NCBI GenBank assembly: GCA_002811675.1
Contig: PDIM01010264.1
Span: forward strand, 59,430 to 118,671
Length of the DNA: 59,242 bases
Source: Ichthyosporea sp. XGB-2017a
Taxonomy: Eukaryota; Opisthokonta; Ichthyosporea
Direction of reading: 5' to 3'
In this document: one piece after another, positions 1 to 10,665 of the stretch
Numbering within the stretch: position 1 is the first letter of the stretch
How the letters are laid out: each line of letters begins with the position of its first letter
Translations under genes and position numbers: made by a program
The notes under the pieces: model-generated
What the model was told of the DNA's origin: nothing
Database searches by the model: none
What the model saw: only the letters and a program-made list of their open reading frames with translations

Positions 1-222
1 GTTTCTACATCGCTGGCGATGGAGTTTAAGTTGTCCACTTCATCATCCTCTTCATCGTAAACATCTTGCACTATATTCCATTTTATGTCATGTCATTGCC
101 CTTGAGAATGCTACTCGAGTACACGTCTGTATACTGTTTCAAGTTGATTAGGCCCTCAGACTTGTTTTCCTCCCAGTAATTGCTCGTTCATCGGAGATTA
201 TTTCGGGTCTCGTCAATGCCAT
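1..222 (-). pseudogene. broken acidic coding remnant, runs off the window edge
   Basis: On the minus strand an ATG at 222-220 opens 14 codons (MALTRPEIISDER...). The coding-like text then continues in another frame from about 178 (YWEENKSEGLINLKQY...) to a TAA near 88. It resumes in the third frame from about 94 down to base 1 with an acidic stretch (VYDEEDDEVDNL). Each change equals one missing base. No intron would fit. I do not recognise the product. It may be a decaying gene or a gene with two sequence errors; the composition looks coding but no family supports it. Confidence 0.3.
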
Positions 223-780
223 CTTTTACTGTTAGGTCTAGACTTGATGCCACATAAATCTTTTATAAATCAAATCTTTTTCAAATCGAAATCTAAACTC
301 TTTTATAAATCAAATTTATAAATCAAATCTATAAATCTAATCTATAAATCAAATCTTCTTAAAACATTAAAAAAGAAAAAGCTTCGAGGAAAAGAGTACT
401 CTACAGTAGCTAGAGTACTACAGTCACCCAAAGCTGCGGGCTGAGGCCTGAGACACTCTTTACACAGAAGCAGCTCGACAAAGTTTTGCCCAAGTTGGGG
501 TGCTCCCATAACTAAGGCTCTATCAAGTTTTTCCACATTCGAACCCTATTATGTAAAATAGAAATAAATTAAAAAATTAAAAAAAGGTTATGTCGGCTCC
601 GCGGCGCCATTACATTTTACATTTTTTTCATTATTATTTCAGTCTTTTATTTTTATTTTATTGTTTATTTTTTCTTTTGGATCGATCCATTAATTGGTCA
701 CAGCTAAGAAAAGGCTTTGTAAGTTGTAAGTGACGTAAAAGTGAAGATTTAGAGGAGGATAGGAGAGTGTATAGGCTATA
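223..780. other. intergenic DNA upstream of the CEP89-like gene
   Basis: This AT-rich stretch contains the 13-bp tandem repeat and a perfect 8-bp inverted repeat (396-403 with 411-418, 7-nt loop). It should hold the promoter of the plus-strand gene starting at 781. A 64-codon minus-strand frame at 342-536 looks non-coding. I see no other gene. Confidence 0.6.
265..356. repeat. 13-bp AT-rich tandem repeat
   Basis: The unit ATAAATCAAATCT occurs at 265-277 and then four times head to tail at 305-317, 318-330, 331-343 and 344-356, with one or two substitutions. It lies in AT-rich intergenic DNA. No function is evident. Confidence 0.8.
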
Positions 781-2262
781 ATGAGTGGATTGGTTTGTGA
801 ACAGAATAAGATGCCTGGGCAGCCGGACGGGCCGATCAAGTGGGAGGATTCAAGGAAGGAGTCGGATCTTGGGATCCCTTCTGGGAGGCGTCAGCCTGAG
901 ATGGAAATGGAGACTTCTGATCAATTAAGCGATTTCCTCGAGCTTAAGAGATTCTGTGAATTCCTAAAGGATAACGTGAAGAGACTTAATATTGAATTGA
1001 GCAGATATCATAGTAAATATCCCCCGCTGGCGCTTCGGGAGAAGTTAATTGAGAGTGGGCTGTCTGATGACCAGCCCATCCCCCCTTGGTGGATTAGCAA
1101 AGAGTATTTGTCACCACTTCTTCTTGCGTATGATGAAAAAATAGCCGAGAAGGATGAAATGTTGGAGAAGTACGAAACCGAACTAACGTCACTGAAAGGA
1201 AGAGTACAATCTGTGATTGAGGAAAATGAAAAGTTGTATGGTCTCCTGCAGAGAGGGGGGGATTTGCCGAAAGGGAAACTGGGTCGATCTCGAAGCGGGT
1301 CACCAGAGAAAGTTCTGGCAGAGAGAAATTCCAGTGCCCCTGCTCCATCAGCCAGTGCGGAGGAGTATCAGGTTTTGCTTGAGGAAAATCGTCTATTGAT
1401 GCACAAGCTACAAGGGGAGAATGATGAACTGCGAAACCAAGTGAATTTTAATGTGGCTGAGATTACCACTCTTACTCGAGCATGTGAGGAGGAAAAGAAG
1501 GAAAAAAGCAAGGCCCTGTCCAAGCTAAAAAAGGCTGAGCATGAATGTCTGGTAATGACAAGTGATCTCGAACGCGCTATGGAAGATTTATATACTCAGA
1601 ATAATGCCCTGAAGGACTACAAGCAAGCATTGGAGGATATCACAAAAAAGTACCAGAAAGAGATTACAGATGCTATTGTTGATGTAAACAAACTGACGGA
1701 GGACCAAAGAAATACGCTTCAGGGAAACAAAAGTTTGAATGAGAAGGTTAAAGAATTGCAAAAAGCCATCAAAGTGCTTCGCAAAACCAACAAGGTCATC
1801 ACCACCGAAAACCAAAACTGTAGAGATGCAGCTGTGGAATTGAATGAACGAGATGCTGCTGCACGTCAGCACATCAAGAATCTTGTTGATATGGTGGAGC
1901 AGGCAATTATTGAACGCGACAAGGCTATTAAGAAGCTCCACAAGAAGGATAAAGAATTTGGGAGGCTATTTGAAAAGCTACGACAGTACAAGAAAAAAAC
2001 GACTGGGGAACTCAATCATCTAGCGGATTTTTTGAAGAAGCAAGAGCAGGATAAGGACGGGAGATATGGGAAGCTTGGGATAGAGATTGAAAAGTTAAGA
2101 CTTGCAAACGAAGAGAAGCAAAGGGAGGTGGACGTGCTTTTGAATCAAAAGAGAAATGCCGAAGATGAAATGGATCGCATCTTTAATTCAGCAAAATTAG
2201 AAAATAGCCGTTTACAGGAAATTTGCCGGAAACATGGAATAGAGGATGAGATTTTTAAATAA
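781..2262 (+). CDS. coiled-coil protein, CEP89-like
   Basis: Intronless 493-residue protein starting at the ATG after an in-frame AT-rich leader. Residues 50-150 hold a conserved-looking segment (ELKRFCEFLKDNVKRLN, then PPWWISKEYLSPLLLAYDEK) that resembles the N-terminal part of centrosomal protein CEP89/CCDC123. Residues 120-155 and 195-490 are charged heptad-rich coiled coil with a short Ser/Pro linker between. CEP89 is a distal-appendage protein of the mother centriole needed for ciliogenesis in animals, so the role would be basal-body docking. The family call rests on remembered pattern only; other centrosomal coiled-coil proteins remain possible. The neighbour XAP5 is convergent, 138 bp away. 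Confidence 0.5.
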   Translation: MSGLVCEQNKMPGQPDGPIKWEDSRKESDLGIPSGRRQPEMEMETSDQLSDFLELKRFCEFLKDNVKRLNIELSRYHSKYPPLALREKLIESGLSDDQPIPPWWISKEYLSPLLLAYDEKIAEKDEMLEKYETELTSLKGRVQSVIEENEKLYGLLQRGGDLPKGKLGRSRSGSPEKVLAERNSSAPAPSASAEEYQVLLEENRLLMHKLQGENDELRNQVNFNVAEITTLTRACEEEKKEKSKALSKLKKAEHECLVMTSDLERAMEDLYTQNNALKDYKQALEDITKKYQKEITDAIVDVNKLTEDQRNTLQGNKSLNEKVKELQKAIKVLRKTNKVITTENQNCRDAAVELNERDAAARQHIKNLVDMVEQAIIERDKAIKKLHKKDKEFGRLFEKLRQYKKKTTGELNHLADFLKKQEQDKDGRYGKLGIEIEKLRLANEEKQREVDVLLNQKRNAEDEMDRIFNSAKLENSRLQEICRKHGIEDEIFK

Positions 2263-2350
2263 TTTATTCCAGTGAAGATGTACGTTTAGATAAAGCACCC
2301 TCAATGCTATTACTACGCATCACCACACTTTAGAAAGGGGAATTGTACAA

Positions 2351-2356
2351 AATAAA
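2351..2356 (+). terminator. AATAAA polyadenylation signal of the CEP89-like gene
   Basis: Canonical AATAAA 89 bases after the stop codon at 2262. It lies 45 bases before the convergent XAP5 stop codon. Confidence 0.6.
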
Positions 2357-2400
2357 GGCGCCTCACTTGATAAGAATGTGGATACGCTTTTCATTGGTTT

Positions 2401-3920
2401 TTACTTGATTGTGTATTTATCAAATGATTTCTGGGGATCATAAGGTTCCCAGCGAGAAGCAGGGAAAATGTGCTTATTTCGCTCATACCAGGATCTTAGA
2501 CAGACTTTACCAGCATGACTCTAAAGTTTCATCATCAGCAAAAGTGAGCACAAAGCCTCATAAAATAATCTTCAATGCAAAAGAAACTACTTACCTCATC
2601 CTTTTCCACTCGTGCGTCAGCCAAAAGTCTAACATCTTCATGCACATCAAAACTAAAAAGAGGACCACTCTTTCCTCGCGCTTTTGTGACAATAAAATCA
2701 TAAAATGTGAAGTGCTACTCACATCAAAATAAAAAGATAACAAGAACATGGTTCAATTTAGTTGTTAGCACAACTTCAAATACAACACACACAGGGGACC
2801 AAGAGAGACTTTAGATTCACACATACCTGTGGAATAATCAAATCCTCCTTAATGTACATAATATTGTCCACCCCAACGACTCTCAATTCTGAGAAATCTT
2901 TCCGCAGAGATTCAAGGCATTTTTGTAAAAACTTCCCAATGGTATCCCCCTTTTTGACTTTTATCGAATAGCGATGCCCTGACCCGTCCCAATAACTGTA
3001 CGTGATTTCAATATCTTCAGCTATAGTTTACAGATAGGAGTTTCAACAACGAAACAAAGCAAAACGTTACAGTGAGATTAGTATAAGAACCCAAAACAAA
3101 GTTCCAATTCTGAATTCACAAACCCACCTTTGATTTCTTCCTGCTTCTGACTCCATTCTTCTTTTAGTTGCTCCCTCAGAATACGCTCTTCTTCTTCTCT
3201 GTTCTTGTCGGGAAGGAAGGAAGTATCAACTGTGGGATTCTTCATACTTTTCTTTGCTTTCTTCGATACGTGCGCAAGCTCTTTGTCCTCACACCCATCA
3301 CCCTCTTCTTCATCCAAATCAAATGACAATCCCGCTGCCTTTTTCTTTTTCTTTTTCTTCTTTTTAGACTCAAGGCTAAATTCCATTTCGCAAACACAAA
3401 GACACAGAAAGAAAGGGACATTAATCACCGCCTTTCAATCAAAAAGAAATAAATCAAAAGCGTTCATTCCAATTTCTAATTGAGTCATATACCTCTTTTT
3501 GTTTTCCGAATCAGCGGCCGCTTTTGCAATCTGTAACTCCCTCTCATGCAACAGTTGCTCCCTCTTCTTGGTAAACTCATCCCGAGTCACTAATCCCACC
3601 GTGTTCTTAATCTAAAAGTAGAGCACAAAAACAAACAAAACAAAACATAAATGGAAGTATATCAGCGAGTCGGCTCAGGCACTCGAGGTCTTTCTGCAAA
3701 GCAACATCTCTCTTTGTCTCTTTCATGCATCACATACCAGTAAATCCCCAACATTATCATATGTCGAGGCAAACTTCTGCCCAATATCTCGTACACTCTT
3801 TTCGTTTTCTCGGCTAATCTTCTCCTTTTGCCTCTCAAACGATTCCTTCTCCTCTTCACGCTTCTTGACAATCGCCATCGCTCGCCCCGCCTCGGAGCTG
3901 GCCCCTTTAAACTCCGCCAT
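2401..3920 (-). CDS. FAM50A: XAP5/FAM50 family protein
   Basis: Six exons: 3920-3738, 3611-3493, 3375-3128, 3020-2827, 2714-2595 and 2520-2401. They join in frame to 327 residues, close to the usual 339. The start [15 protein letters not shown] matches the family N-terminus. The middle is Lys/Glu-rich and includes [14 protein letters not shown]. The conserved C-terminal half contains [37 protein letters not shown] and, at the end, [22 protein letters not shown]5 proteins are nuclear and associate with splicing factors; in Chlamydomonas and mouse sperm they control ciliary gene expression. All five introns have GT-AG ends and are 74-126 nt. This is one of the most intron-rich genes in the window. 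Confidence 0.93.
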
Positions 3921-4246
3921 CCCTCTCTCTTTGCTTATAGAATTGGATTTGCTTCCTCAACCAACATTTGTTTTAAGAAGCTCGAAATCCAAATTCCCAA
4001 AATCACACGCACACACAAAAAAAAAAAAAAAATTTCATGGGTCCGGACAGACCTGATTTTTTAAGTTTTAATTTTTTTTCACCTAAATAATAATTTTTCT
4101 TTTTCTTCTTCCAGTGGTGACTGGTGGGTGAGGATTTATTGTTGTCTTCGATTACTTACTTTTTTGTGATTAGAATCAGTGTTAGACACTCTTGGAAAAG
4201 GAAGAAATAGGCAACAGGGGACTGAGGAATACCCAGAAAAGGAGAT
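3921..4246. other. divergent promoter region, XAP5 / GDPD
   Basis: 326 bp lie between the XAP5 start (minus) and the GDPD start (plus). It contains A-runs and T-runs near 4019-4080 and no gene. It must hold both promoters; no TATA box is obvious. Confidence 0.5.
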
Positions 4247-6241
4247 ATGGATTCTGTGTGTTTGTGCTTGTATACATGCAAACGGCGATCCGCACGACAG
4301 AGGGAGCTGGAGGAGGAAAGGGCTTCGCGAGTCGCTGTTGGCAGTGAGGGGGCACTGGGAGAACAGCATCAGTATCATGGGGAGCATGGGGATCCAGATC
4401 ACGTGGTGCATGGGCCTGGGGAGAACGGAGATCCTTCTGGGGACGGGCGGGTGTGGGATGCGATGTGGGGGCTTGCTTTGACTGTCTGTGTCATGTTGAC
4501 ACTGCTCCAGGCAGGAATCTGGTGTCTGGCCAGTAATGATTGGTTTGATTTGCATTCATTTGTGTACGGTACTATCCATCAGTGGATGTATGTGGGTCCC
4601 TTTATTGCGGGAGGTTATTTAGTTTTAAGTTTTTATGTGACGGCCGTTGGGATTACGAGTTTGTTTATTTTGATTCGTAGTCGAGGAGGGAAAGTATTGA
4701 AGGAAAAAATAGTCCTCTCTCGCATTCACAAAGCTTTTCTATGTCTTATTCTGTCGATTGATTTGGTGATTTTCGGGGTATTTTATGTTATGTGGCCATA
4801 TGAGCCATATATTATCGTCCTGTTCTTTCTTTTCAGCCTTCACATTGTACAGATTGTACTTATTTTACTCTTCACTCTAATGAGTTGTCTCTTTGTGGCG
4901 AGCAATCGATTCAGTGGCCTCAAAATCAAATTAGAATCCATGACGTCTGAGGGAAGATTACTTGTTCTTCTACTGTATTTAATGTCTCTTGTATTTATCT
5001 TTTTCATTCCTTTTATCTATACTTCCCCGAATGTATTGAGCGATCATGGACTGCCTCCCAGACCTCAACTGATCGGACACCGAGGGTGTGCAGCGCTGGC
5101 GCCCGAGAACACTTTGGCTGCTTATCACAAAGCATATTCCCTGTACAACGTTTCATTGTACGAAGCCGATGTTTTTATTTCAATGGACGGTGTTCCTTTT
5201 ATTTTGCATGATGATACCTTTAAAAGAACAACGAACGTGTCTGTCCAATTCACCGGAAAGGAGGACGTGTATGCTGGCAATTTTACTTGGGAAGAGATTG
5301 GTGCGCTGGACGCAGGATCCAAATTTGTAGAAGTAGATCCTTTTTTATCACTGTGGAAGATTAATGAAACAGATATAAATTATTACAAGTCTGGTAGTGT
5401 CCATGTGCCAAAACTTGCGGAGCTTGCAAGATTGGCTATCGACACAAACAAGTCATTGATATTTGATCTTGAAGTACCTGTCGAGGGACATCCCTATCGC
5501 AGTGACTATCTGAATGTAACTTTAGATTGTCTAGTGGCGGAAGGAATGAATTTAAGTCATATGTTTTGGACTCACACTCCTAATCGAACTTTTGTTCACG
5601 TTCGGCATCCTAGTATTCTTCAGTTTGCTGAAAGTGACGAGAAGGACTTCACGGGTTTTTACGATGGGTACTTGAACACTTCCATTCCGGAGGCAGAGTT
5701 CAAATTCGATGGTGTAAATTTAAACTGGGATATAACGCCGTCATATGTGAAATACTTTCATAAGCAAGGTTTCAAAATCGTGTCTTACGTTGTAGATTCG
5801 TCATGGCTATTTTCCATATTGTGGTCCGAGGGTGTCGATTATATCACGACAAATGAATGTGATGTGATGTTCGAGCTTGCTGAGCCATATCTTAGCATAT
5901 CTTGGGTACATTACTATGGCATTCTAGTGGTTCTAGAGGTTCTTTGTGTTGGAGTTCTGTCGTATTTGGTTTTTTCGTTAAAAAATAGGACTGGTTACAT
6001 GTATACAAGATCTAGAAAGGTGGCGAGAAACTCTTTTGCTGTTTTGGGGGGACCAGACGCAACCCTGCTTCTTTTGGACGAAGAGCAAGAATTGGGATCA
6101 CGGGTTGCGGGCAGGCCGCGTTTAGAATCGATTTTACTGAGCGAGCATTCCAATTTGATGGATAATGAAGAAGCTGGGAGAAGAAATAGCTTACTGGAAG
6201 AGAATGACTTGATTGGACAGTTGCGAAGAGACTCGATATAA
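4247..6241 (+). CDS. multi-pass glycerophosphodiester phosphodiesterase, GDE2/GDPD5 type
   Basis: Intronless 664-residue membrane enzyme. The first 70 residues are hydrophilic and cytosolic-looking. Five hydrophobic segments follow between residues 72 and 262. An ectoplasmic GDPD domain begins with LIGHRGCAALAPENTL (catalytic HRG at 278-280) and continues with YEADVFISMDGVPFILHDD, carrying the acidic metal ligands and second His. A sixth membrane segment lies near 575-597 (GILVVLEVLCVGVLSYLVF), followed by a cytosolic tail. This topology is that of the animal GDE2/GDE3/GDE6 group, which hydrolyse glycerophosphodiesters or cut GPI anchors at the cell surface. NVS/NVT-type N-glycosylation sites sit in the ectodomain, as expected. 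Substrate is unknown. The convergent myosin gene ends 86 bp downstream. Confidence 0.9.
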   Translation: MDSVCLCLYTCKRRSARQRELEEERASRVAVGSEGALGEQHQYHGEHGDPDHVVHGPGENGDPSGDGRVWDAMWGLALTVCVMLTLLQAGIWCLASNDWFDLHSFVYGTIHQWMYVGPFIAGGYLVLSFYVTAVGITSLFILIRSRGGKVLKEKIVLSRIHKAFLCLILSIDLVIFGVFYVMWPYEPYIIVLFFLFSLHIVQIVLILLFTLMSCLFVASNRFSGLKIKLESMTSEGRLLVLLLYLMSLVFIFFIPFIYTSPNVLSDHGLPPRPQLIGHRGCAALAPENTLAAYHKAYSLYNVSLYEADVFISMDGVPFILHDDTFKRTTNVSVQFTGKEDVYAGNFTWEEIGALDAGSKFVEVDPFLSLWKINETDINYYKSGSVHVPKLAELARLAIDTNKSLIFDLEVPVEGHPYRSDYLNVTLDCLVAEGMNLSHMFWTHTPNRTFVHVRHPSILQFAESDEKDFTGFYDGYLNTSIPEAEFKFDGVNLNWDITPSYVKYFHKQGFKIVSYVVDSSWLFSILWSEGVDYITTNECDVMFELAEPYLSISWVHYYGILVVLEVLCVGVLSYLVFSLKNRTGYMYTRSRKVARNSFAVLGGPDATLLLLDEEQELGSRVAGRPRLESILLSEHSNLMDNEEAGRRNSLLEENDLIGQLRRDSI

Positions 6242-6327
6242 CAATCGGGAAGGTTTTATTTTCGGCCAAATCCGCTTTATGTTATCTGACCAGCAGAAAC
6301 ATGTTATCTTGTATAATATTTAGTGCG

Positions 6328-9300
6328 TCACGGAAATGGCTCCAATATTTGTCTGAGACCTTTGAAAGTGCCCTGCAGCGATTTGGGGACTTGAATTGCG
6401 TTTCTTAGAATTCTGCTTGACCGGCAGTGGAATTTCACAGGCCTATCCTTTAAGTTTCGAATGTGGGATACTATGCGGAACTCGACCTCGGCCTTTTCTT
6501 CTCGATAAGTGCATTGGAATAAAGATGGCGCAGCAGTTTTGCTGACCATAGTTACTAGCCGCCGAGATAAAGTCGGTTGCCGACAGCTGTAGGAAACGCT
6601 ACTTGTAAGCGATGAAGTACTATTCGTTCGCTTCGATGAAGTTTCATCGCATTGGGAGAGGGAGTCATATTTGTACACTTTGCGCCCGTAAAATGGGGAG
6701 CTTCCCACGCCAGAATCAGGATCGTCTTCCACAAAGAGATGCTTTTTGCCGTAAGATGGTTTTGGCACAGTGACATCTTTATCCTCCTTTGAGCTTGATC
6801 CATTTCCCCTAAAACGGCTGTAATCTTGCTCGGACATATTTGCTTTCTCGAAGTCATCAGGGGCTGTACAATTACGAATGTCTTCAGTTGAATCCCCATC
6901 CCCAACTGCATTACTAAAGGGTTCTTCGGATGCTGCCGAAGTAACCGAAGTATTCGCTTCATTCTCTGTCCTAAGCCAACGCAGGGTCTCTAGGGCCTTC
7001 ATAGACAGAAAGCGCCTTACACAGCATTGGATTTTCACGACACTCTTTCGATAAATTAAAAAGCGCTTTCGTTCACGCCAGCATCGGAATGTCTTTTGTA
7101 TTGTCAACGCAGAGGATCGATACACTAAAAATCGTCTCCTTTCGCACCAACATCGTCCTATCTTCTGAATTTTCACAGCTGAAGATCTTAGCGCATTCCA
7201 TCTAGTTCGGCATACATGCATTCTAAAAAGGCTTTGAATACGTAAAGACGACGTTCTCATCTCTAGAAATAATTTGCGAGTTACCATGGTTTTTCGAAAG
7301 TACTGCAAACGCAGGACAGCAAGGCGGATTCTGTTATATCTCCGTTTACAGACAAGTCCTTTCCAATTCTTTTGGATTAGTATGGCCCTTTGGTCGTAAA
7401 AGGACTTCAGCTCCTTATCCAAAATTACAAGGACACGGTTCTTGCAGAAAAGTTTCGTTTTACCCAGGGCAATGTCCTCTTTCAAAAACGGGGGGAAAGA
7501 GTCTAGGAGTTTTTCCACCCGTTCTTTCCACATAATTTCAATACCTGAATCGTTCCCTTTAAATGGTTCAGAAGGTCTACCGCCGTGCGTGAAGTGATTG
7601 CCCAAAATGCCATACGTATCAAAGAATTTACTGAATTCAACCTTACACGAATACCCTTTACTGCAAATGAATGCCGTTTCAAGAACACCACTGGCAGTTA
7701 ATTGCTGAAGGACCGTCTTTTCTTTGAATGAGTTGTGCACCTGACGCAAGTTAGGTTTTATACAGCGCACATAATATGGTTGGGAGGAGTTTAAACATTT
7801 TACAAGTTCCAAAAGCGATTCTTTGAATATAGATACAAGGGTAGATTTCTTACTGCTGTTATGTGAGTGTGACAAATTGGACAAACTTGATGAGCTACTG
7901 CTGGCACTTGAAAAACACGAATTCAAGTTACGTTCTCCCCTCAATTTGTTTTCCTGACTACTTGGAGAAGGCTTGGGAAGGAGAGAAGAATCTGTATTTC
8001 TTCGCGTCCTCTTTACCCGACTAGGAGTTTCAAAGGTCGCTATAAGATTCATACTCGAGCCCGATGATGAGTTTTTAAATTGAGACCTTGGATTATCATC
8101 TTCCTCCATAATAGGCTCGGCATGCAAGGGAATTGACGTAGACGCAAGTGCCTTTTCTTTCATAGGGGTAGAGCGCGACATCGCACGCCTAATGAACTCA
8201 CATCCACTTCCTTGAAGAAGGTCAATATGCTCCTGGGGAACTCGGTCTCTATTTTTTTCCATGAAATCAGCAACATCATAGTTGACACTGCCAGCAAAAT
8301 GCCTCACAAAAAAGTTTCCAGCTGAAGAAGAGCTATTGCGAATTTTCGGCATTGAAAAGTGCTCATATTTTTCTTCCAGGCGAGGGCCAACTTTGTCTAA
8401 AAACACACCATCGCCAGATTCCGCAGTTGCTGACCTCAAACTTTGATTACTTCCAAAAAGGCTAGAGTGACTGCTTCCCACTCGGTTCAATTGGCATTCT
8501 TCGTCAAGCATACTGAAAAAGCCAGTGCGCGGGTCTTCTATAAGCTTAACACATTCATTGTTATCATAAAATGTACATGCAGATTTGTCCCACTGAATGC
8601 CTTCGTTAATGTATTCTCTCTGCTGAATCACAAACATGTGGTTCACGTATTGCTGCTGAAGTTTTTCATTGGCATAATTTATGCACAGTTGCTCTAAGCT
8701 ATTTTTTTCAAACACCTCAAAACCATAAATATCAAGAAGACCGATAAAAACGGAGTCTTCCGTATTCACATCACCTGAATCCTTGCCATTTAATTTACTG
8801 TTGATGAAATCAACAAGCCAATCAAATAGGCTTCTATACAAAAACTTCGCCAAGGAATCTCTCCCTGCTATGAAGTCATTCGTGTTGGTAAAGGGTTTTA
8901 CAATAACTTCCCCTTTGGCTGCATGTATTTGTTTTGAAACTAAGCATTTCTTGAGCTCAACGCAATCGACTTTCAATAGCTCAGCGGCTTTACTGCAAAT
9001 GCTGCTGGGTCCATCATCGATCCTTACAGGGGAACCTAGTTTACTTGGGCTGACAATTTCCCCGGGAAGATAAGTTGAATCATTAATGTTTCCTATTAAT
9101 AAAATCGCGCTCAATACCGCCCAAATCCTTTCTTCACTTTCTTGTAATCCTAAATTTCGTATTGCTTTTTCCGTCTCCAAGTATGAAGAATAGTAGTGAA
9201 CGCTGTCACCATGGCTTTCACTAATAGCTGGCTCATTAGAAGCAATCCCCTGACTCAGGTAATGAAAATCTGAAACTTTAGGCCCTTCTCCGAGATGCCA

Positions 9301-10560
9301 TTTTTGACCCTTCCCCGCACCTGCGGCACCAAAAAGCAACTGATAAAATATGTGATAGTTTCTTTCACCCACAGAATGCAGCACAACCCGAGATTTCTCC
9401 AGTAAATAAGTAGTTATCTTAGCCCCACTAATCCGCCACGATTTATCGAAAAACAGCTTAACATATTTCCCGAATCTGCTGCTATTGCTATTTCGAAGGG
9501 TCTTCGCGTTTCCAAATGCTTCCAATATTGGATTTGAACCCAGAATATTTTCTTCGGTAGAAGCGACACAATGGTTCCCATTTTCTTTGATCTCTGTTTC
9601 CTTTATCTCCAATGACAATGCACCAGCAACAGCAGTCAAGAAATGCATCATATGCTTGGTTGAAACGGTTTTTCCTGCACCACTTTCACCGCTCACAATA
9701 ATGCTTTGGTTTTTATATTCACCCAATCCATTTATCATATTTTTATACGCCATGCCCGCAATGGTGAAAATATGAGGCGAGAGTTTAGTTCGAAGGGCAT
9801 CAAAGGCATCAACTCCTTCGCTTCGCACACATGAGCAATAGGATTGTATCAGGTTTGGGGCATAGTATTTACTCGTCACACATTTATAGGGATTCACAGA
9901 AATTAAGGTATTCTCCCCGACAAAAGTATAGATTTGGTCCTTGGAGTATCGGGCACTAACAGTAGATAAAAGACTTGGTTCATTCAATGGATAAAGGTGA
10001 ATTAAATCATGCACATCCTCAGAAATTTGGGCATCTCCCCTCGGCAGTATTTTTCCATTTTCCTTGTACAAATGTTCCACCAGCAGGAATCCATTTTCAT
10101 ATTTGAACAAATCGTCTCTGTTCATTACCTCGATATTCACATTTAACTGAACAGTTTTTATGAAGGGTAATTCTTCACACGAAAAGCGCGAAGTTTTGCT
10201 TACTTCAGACGCTTCTGGTTCCACATAAAAGACAAACTCTGCCCCATTATGATTGATCTTCTTTTTCCTTTTTGCAGAAATAACACCTTTACACCAGAAA
10301 TACCCCTCAGGTTTAGCACTGCTTGCAGTGGTTTTGCGAGGTGTTGAAGGGCAGCCATCCCTTGCTACATGGCCAAACAGAGTAGACTGTTGTCTTTTCA
10401 ATTGCGGATAATCATACTTAATCCACACTTCCACACCATTGGCATAACAACCTTTCCATTCTTCTTCTTCCTCGGTCTCTCTCCTTAAATCTTCCTCATT
10501 TGCCTGGCCGCCACTTACTGCAGAGGAACGATCACCTAACTTCGGGGTGACGGGAGTCAT
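6328..10560 (-). CDS. unconventional myosin heavy chain
   Basis: Single-exon, 1410 residues from the ATG at 10560-10558 (the in-frame GTG just before is not needed). An SH3-like N-terminal part contains an unusual Ser/Lys-rich insertion (residues 50-105). The motor follows with P-loop GESGAGKT near 291, switch I NSNSSRFGKY, and switch II LLDIYGFEVFEKNSLEQLCINYANEKLQQQ. A Ser-rich actin-binding loop (about 800-930) separates HFAGSVNYDVADFM from the YYVRCIKPN segment. Six IQ-like light-chain sites follow (about 1060-1190), with near-repeats such as SSAVKIQKIGRCW and SSALTIQKTFRCW. The 200-residue tail has no coiled coil and ends in a compact basic segment (VEFRIVSHIRNLKD). I could not assign the class; the tail matches no domain I know. 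ATP and actin sites look intact. Confidence 0.9.
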   Translation of the reverse strand: MTPVTPKLGDRSSAVSGGQANEEDLRRETEEEEEWKGCYANGVEVWIKYDYPQLKRQQSTLFGHVARDGCPSTPRKTTASSAKPEGYFWCKGVISAKRKKKINHNGAEFVFYVEPEASEVSKTSRFSCEELPFIKTVQLNVNIEVMNRDDLFKYENGFLLVEHLYKENGKILPRGDAQISEDVHDLIHLYPLNEPSLLSTVSARYSKDQIYTFVGENTLISVNPYKCVTSKYYAPNLIQSYCSCVRSEGVDAFDALRTKLSPHIFTIAGMAYKNMINGLGEYKNQSIIVSGESGAGKTVSTKHMMHFLTAVAGALSLEIKETEIKENGNHCVASTEENILGSNPILEAFGNAKTLRNSNSSRFGKYVKLFFDKSWRISGAKITTYLLEKSRVVLHSVGERNYHIFYQLLFGAAGAGKGQKWHLGEGPKVSDFHYLSQGIASNEPAISESHGDSVHYYSSYLETEKAIRNLGLQESEERIWAVLSAILLIGNINDSTYLPGEIVSPSKLGSPVRIDDGPSSICSKAAELLKVDCVELKKCLVSKQIHAAKGEVIVKPFTNTNDFIAGRDSLAKFLYRSLFDWLVDFINSKLNGKDSGDVNTEDSVFIGLLDIYGFEVFEKNSLEQLCINYANEKLQQQYVNHMFVIQQREYINEGIQWDKSACTFYDNNECVKLIEDPRTGFFSMLDEECQLNRVGSSHSSLFGSNQSLRSATAESGDGVFLDKVGPRLEEKYEHFSMPKIRNSSSSAGNFFVRHFAGSVNYDVADFMEKNRDRVPQEHIDLLQGSGCEFIRRAMSRSTPMKEKALASTSIPLHAEPIMEEDDNPRSQFKNSSSGSSMNLIATFETPSRVKRTRRNTDSSLLPKPSPSSQENKLRGERNLNSCFSSASSSSSSLSNLSHSHNSSKKSTLVSIFKESLLELVKCLNSSQPYYVRCIKPNLRQVHNSFKEKTVLQQLTASGVLETAFICSKGYSCKVEFSKFFDTYGILGNHFTHGGRPSEPFKGNDSGIEIMWKERVEKLLDSFPPFLKEDIALGKTKLFCKNRVLVILDKELKSFYDQRAILIQKNWKGLVCKRRYNRIRLAVLRLQYFRKTMVTRKLFLEMRTSSLRIQSLFRMHVCRTRWNALRSSAVKIQKIGRCWCERRRFLVYRSSALTIQKTFRCWRERKRFLIYRKSVVKIQCCVRRFLSMKALETLRWLRTENEANTSVTSAASEEPFSNAVGDGDSTEDIRNCTAPDDFEKANMSEQDYSRFRGNGSSSKEDKDVTVPKPSYGKKHLFVEDDPDSGVGSSPFYGRKVYKYDSLSQCDETSSKRTNSTSSLTSSVSYSCRQPTLSRRLVTMVSKTAAPSLFQCTYREEKAEVEFRIVSHIRNLKDRPVKFHCRSSRILRNAIQVPKSLQGTFKGLRQILEPFP

Positions 10561-10665
10561 CACAATGTAAGATCTGAAAGGTTACTTTTGACAAGAGAAG
10601 AACAACAAAAAAAAAAAATTAAGAGGCTAACAAGGATGTGAAAGAAGAGGAAGAAGAGGGGGAGA

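Noticed and set aside
342..536. 64-codon minus-strand frame
   Set aside because: It spans the AT repeat and a hairpin, and shows no protein-like pattern.
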